Assembly: GCA_011052165.1 (NCBI GenBank)
Contig: DRJN01000222.1
Location: 1 to 7,461, forward strand
DNA length: 7,461 nucleotides
Origin: Gammaproteobacteria bacterium
GTDB taxonomy: Bacteria > Pseudomonadota > Gammaproteobacteria > UBA6429 > Thiohalophilaceae
Reading direction: 5' to 3'
Position 1 is the stretch's first letter. Each line of letters opens with the position of its first letter. The position numbers and the translations under genes are program-made. Positions 1-5,315 of the stretch are shown one piece after another. The notes beneath the pieces are model-generated. The model did no database searches. It saw only the letters and a list, made by a program, of their open reading frames with translations, and was not told the origin of the DNA.

Positions 1-93
1 CGTCGCTTAAATAGGCCGGCTATTCGCACTCCTCTCGCCTTGCTGGACGGGCATCTCGACGCCCCAAAATGTAAATTAATTTTGATGCGAGGC
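1..93. other. Downstream flank of the operon, no confident gene, possible repeat
   Basis: Next to the hyfI stop is an A+T-rich patch with the palindrome AAATTAATTT (73-82). Further out lies a G+C-rich block with an imperfect dyad, AATAGGCC/GGCTATT with one bulged base (10-24), and GGGC...GCCC around 50-65. No stem followed by a T-run on the minus strand is seen, so no intrinsic terminator can be called. On the plus strand the frame from base 1 is open to a TGA at 136-138 but has no good start, and resembles a spurious frame through a repeat. Confidence 0.4.
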
Positions 94-603
94 CTAAGCA
101 CCTATAACGGCGAGAAGCCCCCGCAACAGATCAACCGGTGAAGGTGGACAGCCGGGGATCTGCACATCCACCGGGAGAACATTTTTCACACCACCGCAAC
201 TGGCATAGGAGGCACCAAACTCGCCCCCGTCACAGGCGCATTGTCCGGCGGCAATCAGGATTTTAGGCGCTGGCGTCGCCTCCCAGGTGCGCCGCAATGC
301 CGATTCCATATGCCGGGAAACCGGCCCGGTCACCAGCAGGGCATCGGCATGACGCGGCGACGCTACAAAGTGCACGCCAAATCGCTCTACGTCATAATAA
401 GGGTTATTCAGCGCGTGAATCTCCAGCTCGCAACCGTTACAGGAGCCTGCATCCACTTCACGAATGGCGAAGCTGCCACCGTAACGCGCCGCCAGTACCT
501 GACGGACTTCGATACCCACCCGTTCCAGCTCATTATCATTAACCGGCGGCGGGATCTCTGTGACCACGCCGGTACTCAGAATACGGGCGAAGATTCTCAG
601 CAT
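94..603 (-). CDS. hyfI: HyfI-like small subunit (NuoB/HycG family), N2-type [4Fe-4S] protein
   Basis: Small electron-transfer subunit of a group 4 hydrogenase-like complex, homologous to HycG/HyfI and complex I NuoB. It should hold one [4Fe-4S] cluster next to the large subunit on the cytoplasmic side. Counting from the upstream Met at 609 (171 residues), the motif DAGSCNGCELE supplies C57 and C60, GQCACDGGEFG supplies C124, and IPGCPPSP supplies C154: the complete four-cysteine N2-type set. C126 and C138 are extra. The start is drawn at the second Met (603) because an AGGGG Shine-Dalgarno (610-614) lies 6 bases before it but directly abuts the ATG at 607-609; the 609 start would add only Met-Ala. 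It is the last gene of the operon, just after hyfG. Seen: motifs and position. Family knowledge: the cluster relays electrons to the large-subunit active site. Because that site lacks its nickel ligands here, the final electron acceptor or donor is unknown. The family assignment is very secure. Confidence 0.93.
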   Translation of the reverse strand: MLRIFARILSTGVVTEIPPPVNDNELERVGIEVRQVLAARYGGSFAIREVDAGSCNGCELEIHALNNPYYDVERFGVHFVASPRHADALLVTGPVSRHMESALRRTWEATPAPKILIAAGQCACDGGEFGASYASCGGVKNVLPVDVQIPGCPPSPVDLLRGLLAVIGA

Positions 604-609
604 AGCCAT

Positions 610-614
610 CCCCT
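610..614 (-). promoter_or_regulatory. Ribosome binding site that decides the hyfI start
   Basis: On the minus strand AGGGG is followed immediately by ATG (607-609), then GCT, then a second in-frame ATG (601-603). A Shine-Dalgarno abutting a start codon is not usable, whereas the 6-base spacing to the second ATG is ideal. This favours the 603 start. Confidence 0.55.
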
Positions 615-620
615 GTTCAT

Positions 621-2213
621 CTACAGATCCTGGCCCGAGTAAGAGCCGTTAACCGACTTGTTGCAAACGGGAAAATCAGGGACGATGTTTTCAAGCATCA
701 TGCACTCCAGCGCCGGCCAGCTAAACCAGCTCGGATCGCGCGGAAAGAAACGAACGATGCGGCCCGCTTGTCCAAAGCGTACATAGGTGAAAATTTCGCC
801 TCGCCAACCCTCGATGCAGCCGATACCCTCGGCATTATCAGCGGGCACGGGCATGTCACGGCATATATCGCCTTCGGGCAGTTCTTCCAGCAACTGATCA
901 ATGAGATCCAGCGCAATCAGAATCTCCTGCATACGCACCTGCATGCGAGCCGCGACATCACCGGCCTGATTCAATACCGGCACGGTCACTGACAGCCGAT
1001 CATAAGGAGGGTAGGCATTATGATGGCGCACATCAAAGTCCTGACCCGAGGCCCGGCCCACATACCCGAGGCAGCCGAACTGACGCGCCGTCTCGGGCTT
1101 CAGGCAGCCGGTGCCCAGCAAACGATCTTCCAGTGAAGGGTGGTCCTCCAGAATGTCAAACAGCGTCTGCAATTCGGCCCGTAACCGGCGATGATCCCCG
1201 GCCAATACAGCCAACGCCTCTGTCCCGGGATCGGTTGCGATACCTCCGGGTATGACCACATCCATCATCAAACGATGGCCGAATAATTCCGCACTGCGCC
1301 GTTGCCAGATCTCGCGCAGACGGGAGAACTGATAGAAGGCAAAGGCGAAGCCCACGTCATTACAAATGGCGCCGATGTCGCCCAGGTGATTGGCAATGCG
1401 CTCCCGTTCGGCCAGCAGCGCCCGCAAAACCAGCGCCCGCGCGGGCAGGCTAACGCCGACCGCGCGCTCCATCGCCTGGCAGGCCGCCCAACTGTGCGCG
1501 ACTGTACTGTCACCCGAAATCCGGCCCGCCAGGCGAGCCAGCGCATGCGAATTGCGGCCCACGGCGATTTTTTCAATCCCCTTGTGGGTATACCCCAGGT
1601 GCTGTTCCAGGTTAAGCACGGTTTCACCCACCGCCTGAAAGCGGAAGTGGCCCGGCTCGATAATACCCGCATGCACCGGTCCCACCGGGATTTCGCAGAC
1701 ACCGGCACCCTGCACCCGCAGAAACCTGTATTTGTCATCCGGCGGTGTCTCCCCCGGATCCTCACGGCCCGCGACCGGAAAATCATGCCGCAGAGGATAA
1801 TCTCCCTCCTCCCAGGCCTGGTGGCGAGTCCAGCGCCGGGTGTCAGGGTGGTCAGCAAAAACAATGCCGGACATATCCTGCACATGCCGTTCGGGACGAT
1901 CAGCCGCAGGATAATAGGGGGTATGAGATGGGAGCAGCGGCGTCGCCACCGATAGGAAAGTGGAGAGAATCAGGTAGTCCCCTTCATATTCCAGCAAACA
2001 AAAAATGGCGAAGTCCTCCCCCGCCTGATCGGCCCATACGCCCGCCCATCGGCACCCGAAAGCGTTCGCCTCCTGTCCCGCCCGCCCCCAGTCTTCCGCA
2101 TCGATCTCCAGCACATGGGCGGGCGCAAGCCGGGTCGCCGTGCCGTGGCGCACCAGTACATGCTCATCTTGCAGACGAGCCAGATATTCCGACAACCAGT
2201 CGAAGCGGCTCAT
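621..2213 (-). CDS. hyfG: HyfG/HycE-like large subunit (NuoC-NuoD fusion) lacking [NiFe] ligands; Ehr-type
   Basis: 530-residue fused large subunit. Residues about 1-150 are NuoC (30 kDa)-like, ending in the typical HPDTRRW...PLRHDFP stretch (122-146). Residues about 170-530 are NuoD/HycE-like, with GPVHAGIIEPGHFRF (178-192), HLGYTHKGIEK (205-215) and the YPPYDRL region (401-407). In true group 4 hydrogenases the active site is held by an N-terminal RxCGxC and a C-terminal DPCxxC. Here the first reads R231-I-S-G-D-S236 and the second D513-F-P-V-C-N-K-S520, so at least three of the four cysteines are absent (C517 may stand for one). The complex I quinone tyrosine, expected close to the first motif, is not evident either. 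H181 in GPVHAG and the H240-S241 pair are kept. The frame is intact, so this is not decay. It should be an electron-transfer or substrate-binding subunit of an energy-converting hydrogenase-related (Ehr) complex, not a hydrogenase. Its ATG overlaps the hyfF stop (ATGA), with GGGAG about 9 bases upstream. The real substrate is unknown. Confidence 0.93.
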   Translation of the reverse strand: MSRFDWLSEYLARLQDEHVLVRHGTATRLAPAHVLEIDAEDWGRAGQEANAFGCRWAGVWADQAGEDFAIFCLLEYEGDYLILSTFLSVATPLLPSHTPYYPAADRPERHVQDMSGIVFADHPDTRRWTRHQAWEEGDYPLRHDFPVAGREDPGETPPDDKYRFLRVQGAGVCEIPVGPVHAGIIEPGHFRFQAVGETVLNLEQHLGYTHKGIEKIAVGRNSHALARLAGRISGDSTVAHSWAACQAMERAVGVSLPARALVLRALLAERERIANHLGDIGAICNDVGFAFAFYQFSRLREIWQRRSAELFGHRLMMDVVIPGGIATDPGTEALAVLAGDHRRLRAELQTLFDILEDHPSLEDRLLGTGCLKPETARQFGCLGYVGRASGQDFDVRHHNAYPPYDRLSVTVPVLNQAGDVAARMQVRMQEILIALDLIDQLLEELPEGDICRDMPVPADNAEGIGCIEGWRGEIFTYVRFGQAGRIVRFFPRDPSWFSWPALECMMLENIVPDFPVCNKSVNGSYSGQDL

Positions 2214-3682
2214 AACAGATGGCTCCCGGAAATCAGAAAGGTCGCCTGGTCCAGCCAGCGGGCCAGAAAAGCAGGAATAGCGATACCTAAGCAGAACACC
2301 AGTCCCAGATGCAGCATGACCGGTAACATATTAGCCGTTACCGGCTGCTGTCCTTCAGGTATCTTACCGTAGACCATAGGATGCAGATGACGAAACAGAC
2401 CGGCAAACGCCATCACCAACCCAAGCACCAGGATCATGGTCAACCAGGGCCAGCGCTGCATGGTCGCCATAAGCAATAGAAACTCACTGGTAAAAATACC
2501 AAACGGCGGAAAGCCGGCGATGGCCACCACCCCCAGCAACAGTCCCCAGCCCACCGCAGGCTGGGTGCGAATCAGGCCGCGGATGTGATCGATGGACTGG
2601 GTGCCGGCAATATGCGTGGCATGCCCGACCGTGATAAAAATAGCCGACTTGGTCAGCGAGTGCACCAGCATATGCAGCAGACCCGCAAAGGTGGCCAGCG
2701 GACCGCCAAGACCAAAGGCAAAGGTCATCAGGCCCATGTGCTCAATGGAGGAATAGCCGAACATGCGCTTGATGTCCCGTTGCCGGTACAGAAACAGACC
2801 CGCCACCAAAAACGAGAGCAGACCAAACCCCATCATCAGATGACCGGCGATAGCGGCCTTGTCCGTCGCCGCCAGGGCGCCGTCGACCAGCATCTTGAAA
2901 CGCACCACCGCATACAGCGCCACGTTGAGCAACAGACCGGACAGTAGTGCTGATATCGGTGTCGGCCCCTCGGAATGCGCATCCGGCAACCAGTGGTGTA
3001 AGGGCACCAGCCCCACCTTGGTGCCATAACCGACCAGCAGAAAAACGAAGGCAATCGCCATGACCATCGGATGCAAACGGCCTGCCTCAGCATACAGCGT
3101 GGTCCAGCGCAGACCCTCGGAGGAATCGGTCAATGCTTGCTGGGCGGCGAAATAGACCAGCACGGTGCCAAACAGGGCCAGGGCGATACCCACGCCGCAA
3201 AGGATAAAATATTTCCACGCCGCCTCCACCGACTCGGGAGTGCGGTAAAGGCTGACCAGTAAAACGGTGGCCAGGGTCGCGCCCTCGACCGCCACCCACA
3301 GGACGCCCAGATTATTGGTCGTCAGGGCCAGTAACATGGTGAACATGAACCCCTGGAACATGGAATGATAGAGGCGCATGCGGCGCGCCGATACCCGTCC
3401 CTCACGACAGATGTGAGTCATGTAGGGACGGGAAAAAATGGCCGTCGTCAACCCTACGAACGCCGTCAATACCACCAGATAAATATTAAAGGCATCAATA
3501 TGAAAACCGTTGCCGGTCAGCTCGCCTGCATCCATGATTTGCAGGGCCAGCCACACCGAGCCGGCCAGACTGGTGGCGCAGAAACCGAGATTGAGCCAGC
3601 CCGCCAGCCGCAGGGAGCGAACCAGAGGCAGTATCAGTGCACCCGTCAGGGGCGCGAACACGGTGATCAGCAGGGCGGTCAT
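2210..3682 (-). CDS. hyfF: HyfF-like antiporter-type proton-translocating subunit (NuoN/NuoM/NuoL superfamily)
   Basis: 490-residue multi-spanning inner-membrane protein of the complex I antiporter-like (proton_antipo_M) family, closest in pattern to HyfF. Channel residues visible by motif are E133 in WVAVEGATLA (the TM5 glutamate), K222 in GYGTKVGLVPLHHWLPDAHSEGPTPISALLSG (TM7 lysine), K305 in QRDIKRMFGYSSIEHMG, H337/H341/K345 in HMLVHSLTKSAIF, and E400 in GIFTSEF. At the TM8 lysine position the protein has N253 (LLLNVALY), so one half-channel may rely on neighbouring polar residues. The role inferred from the family is ion translocation driven by the HyfG-HyfI redox module. The ATG at 3682 overlaps the hyfE stop as ATGA, and a GAGG lies about 10 bases upstream. 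It is slightly shorter than E. coli HyfF (about 526), lacking some C-terminal sequence. It could be labelled simply 'hydrogenase 4 subunit F' or 'proton-conducting transporter'. Confidence 0.92.
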   Translation of the reverse strand: MTALLITVFAPLTGALILPLVRSLRLAGWLNLGFCATSLAGSVWLALQIMDAGELTGNGFHIDAFNIYLVVLTAFVGLTTAIFSRPYMTHICREGRVSARRMRLYHSMFQGFMFTMLLALTTNNLGVLWVAVEGATLATVLLVSLYRTPESVEAAWKYFILCGVGIALALFGTVLVYFAAQQALTDSSEGLRWTTLYAEAGRLHPMVMAIAFVFLLVGYGTKVGLVPLHHWLPDAHSEGPTPISALLSGLLLNVALYAVVRFKMLVDGALAATDKAAIAGHLMMGFGLLSFLVAGLFLYRQRDIKRMFGYSSIEHMGLMTFAFGLGGPLATFAGLLHMLVHSLTKSAIFITVGHATHIAGTQSIDHIRGLIRTQPAVGWGLLLGVVAIAGFPPFGIFTSEFLLLMATMQRWPWLTMILVLGLVMAFAGLFRHLHPMVYGKIPEGQQPVTANMLPVMLHLGLVFCLGIAIPAFLARWLDQATFLISGSHLL

Positions 3683-4365
3683 ACGCCATCATCCTCGCGA
3701 GTGGAAAGCCGGTTAAGGCGATCCACATTGAGCGAATCGATGCTCTCGCTGATATGCAGAAAGAACACGCCGAACAGTACCGCCGCTACCAGCACATCGA
3801 ATGCGATGCCCAGTTCCACCACCAGAGGCATACCCTGGGTAGCGGCGACAGCGGCCAGAAACAGCCCGTTTTCCATCGACATAAAACCAATCACCTGGGT
3901 TACCGCCTGACGCCGCGTCACCATAATCAGCAAACCGAGTAACACCACCGCCAGGCTGATGGAAAGAATGTTACGGATCCCGGCCAGTTCAAGCTGTTCG
4001 ATGGGCGCGACGACCCAGTAGCTAAAAATCACCAATGCCGCCCCCGCCATCATCACCAGGGCAGGATGTTGTAGAGGATCGGCGTGACGCTCCAGCTCCA
4101 GCCGACGCACCAGGCGGTGTAACATCCACGGAATAGTCAGCGCCTTGAGACCGAACGTTAAAGCCGCCGAAATGAACAGGTGCGGTTCATCGCTGGTCGC
4201 TGCAATCAGGCCCGTAGCCAGCGCCAGCACCCCCCCTTGCCAGGCAAAAATATGAATCCCGGCCAACAGGCGTGCCTGGGCCAACAGCGAAAAGGAGAGA
4301 AACAGCACCAGCGCAGCCAGCACAAACACCGCCTGTTCCAGCAGGGTGAGATGTGTCAGGTTCAC
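3679..4365 (-). CDS. hyfE: HyfE-like membrane subunit (NuoK-related)
   Basis: 228-residue membrane protein with about seven hydrophobic segments, matching HyfE: an N-terminal extension of helices followed by a NuoK/MnhC-like three-helix unit. In that unit E165 (FMSMENGLFLA) and E184 (VVELGIAFDVLVAAVLFGVFF) correspond in pattern to the two conserved membrane glutamates of NuoK (E36 and E72), which belong to the proton path. K74 lies in FGLKALTIPWMLHRLVRRLE. It probably links the HyfC quinone-side subunit with the antiporter-like subunits. The start codon is GTG (4363-4365), overlapping the hyfC stop as GTGA. The start is supported by GGAGGG at 4372-4377, 6 bases upstream. The tail LNRLSTREDDGV is polar and probably cytoplasmic. 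The family is clear; the exact helix count is an estimate. Confidence 0.9.
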   Translation of the reverse strand: MNLTHLTLLEQAVFVLAALVLFLSFSLLAQARLLAGIHIFAWQGGVLALATGLIAATSDEPHLFISAALTFGLKALTIPWMLHRLVRRLELERHADPLQHPALVMMAGAALVIFSYWVVAPIEQLELAGIRNILSISLAVVLLGLLIMVTRRQAVTQVIGFMSMENGLFLAAVAATQGMPLVVELGIAFDVLVAAVLFGVFFLHISESIDSLNVDRLNRLSTREDDGV

Positions 4366-5315
4366 GCCCCGCCCTCCAGAATCACATGGCTCAACAGGCC
4401 CAGCAGCGCCAGCAGCAGCGCCAGATTCAAAAACTGCGGCGCACGAAACAGGCGCATCTTGGCCAGCCCGGTTTCGGCCACCCCCAGCAACAAACCCAGA
4501 AAAATCAGCTTGCCGACAACCGCGAGCAGCCCCACGGCAAGCGCAAGAGGTGTAAATTCTGTCGCGATCCCCCAGGGCAAAAAGACGTTAACGATAAGCA
4601 CCCCGTAGAGCATCAGCTTCAACTGCGCAGCCCATTCCATCAAAGCCAGATGGCGGCCACTGTATTCCAGGAGCATCGCCTCGTGGATCATGGTCAGCTC
4701 CAGATGCGTCGTCGGGTTGTCCACAGGAATACGGCCGGTCTCAGCAATCGCCACCAGCACCAGGCCCATCAGGGCGAATAAATAGGAAGGCCGCAGAATC
4801 AGACCAGTGCTCAGTTGGTGCTCAGCGATACTGGCGAGGTTGGTGCTGTGGGCCGTCATCGCCAGCGTAAAGACAGCCATGAGCATGGCCGGTTCTGCCA
4901 GGGCGGATACCAGCATCTCACGCGAGGCGCCCATGCCGCCGAAAGCCGTACCGATATCCATGCCCGCCAGGGTCAGAAAAAAACGTCCCAGCGCCAGGAA
5001 ACCCACCAGCACGATGACGTCGGCCACCGCTGCGCTCGGCAGCCCCAGCGCCAATAAAGGAACCACCATACAGGCCAGCAGCGTGCTACCAAAGACAATA
5101 TAGGGGGCCGCACGAAACACGGGCGAAGCGGTATGCGCTACCAGGGTTTCTTTGGCAAATAATTTATAAAAATCACGGTAAGGCTGCCAAAGAGACGCGC
5201 CGCGCCGGTTTTGCAAGCGGGCCTTGACCCGCCTGACCCAGGCCACCAGCAGCGGTGCGCCCAGTAGAAACAACAAGGCCTGCAACAGAACCAGCCACCA
5301 GGCCGCCGTATTCAT
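4362..5315 (-). CDS. hyfC: HyfC-like membrane anchor subunit (NuoH/HycD family)
   Basis: NuoH-like subunit (HycD/HyfC) that anchors the HyfG-HyfI module to the membrane and forms the start of the coupling path. From the chosen start it has 317 residues, matching E. coli HyfC (about 315). Visible motifs are VKARLQNRRGASLWQPYRDFYKLF (30-53), GMGASREMLVSALAEPAML (126-144) and AETGRIPVDNPTTHLELTMIHEAMLLEYSG (191-220), the acidic cytoplasmic loop that corresponds to the NuoH quinone-chamber loop. About eight hydrophobic helices surround these. The frame is open back to an ATG at 5423, but that start would overlap hyfB by over 100 bases and add a tail with no family likeness. The plausible starts are ATG 5327 and ATG 5315. 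The latter gives the same 4-base ATGA overlap seen at hyfF and hyfG and the family length, so it is used here; neither has a strong Shine-Dalgarno. An Ehr-type role is inferred from the neighbouring hyfG. Confidence 0.9.
   Translation of the reverse strand: MNTAAWWLVLLQALLFLLGAPLLVAWVRRVKARLQNRRGASLWQPYRDFYKLFAKETLVAHTASPVFRAAPYIVFGSTLLACMVVPLLALGLPSAAVADVIVLVGFLALGRFFLTLAGMDIGTAFGGMGASREMLVSALAEPAMLMAVFTLAMTAHSTNLASIAEHQLSTGLILRPSYLFALMGLVLVAIAETGRIPVDNPTTHLELTMIHEAMLLEYSGRHLALMEWAAQLKLMLYGVLIVNVFLPWGIATEFTPLALAVGLLAVVGKLIFLGLLLGVAETGLAKMRLFRAPQFLNLALLLALLGLLSHVILEGGA
4372..4377 (-). promoter_or_regulatory. Strong Shine-Dalgarno for the GTG start of hyfE
   Basis: Minus-strand GGAGGG, six bases before GTG at 4365. 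It lies within the last codons of hyfC. The strong site supports initiation at a GTG that overlaps the upstream TGA, which is the usual coupling layout. Confidence 0.6.

Noticed and set aside
73..82. AAATTAATTT palindrome as an operator
   Set aside because: A/T-only palindromes of this length arise readily by chance, and it lies at the 3' end of the operon with no promoter next to it.
1302..1955. Long plus-strand frame opposite hyfG
   Set aside because: It is the antisense shadow of a strongly conserved gene and shows no recognisable family pattern. The same holds for plus-strand frames at 3365-3910 and 6215-6703 and the minus-strand frame at 1268-1885.
4230..4236. C7 run in hyfE as a phase-variation tract
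   Set aside because: Too short on its own, no partner repeat, and runs of this size are expected in G+C-rich coding sequence.
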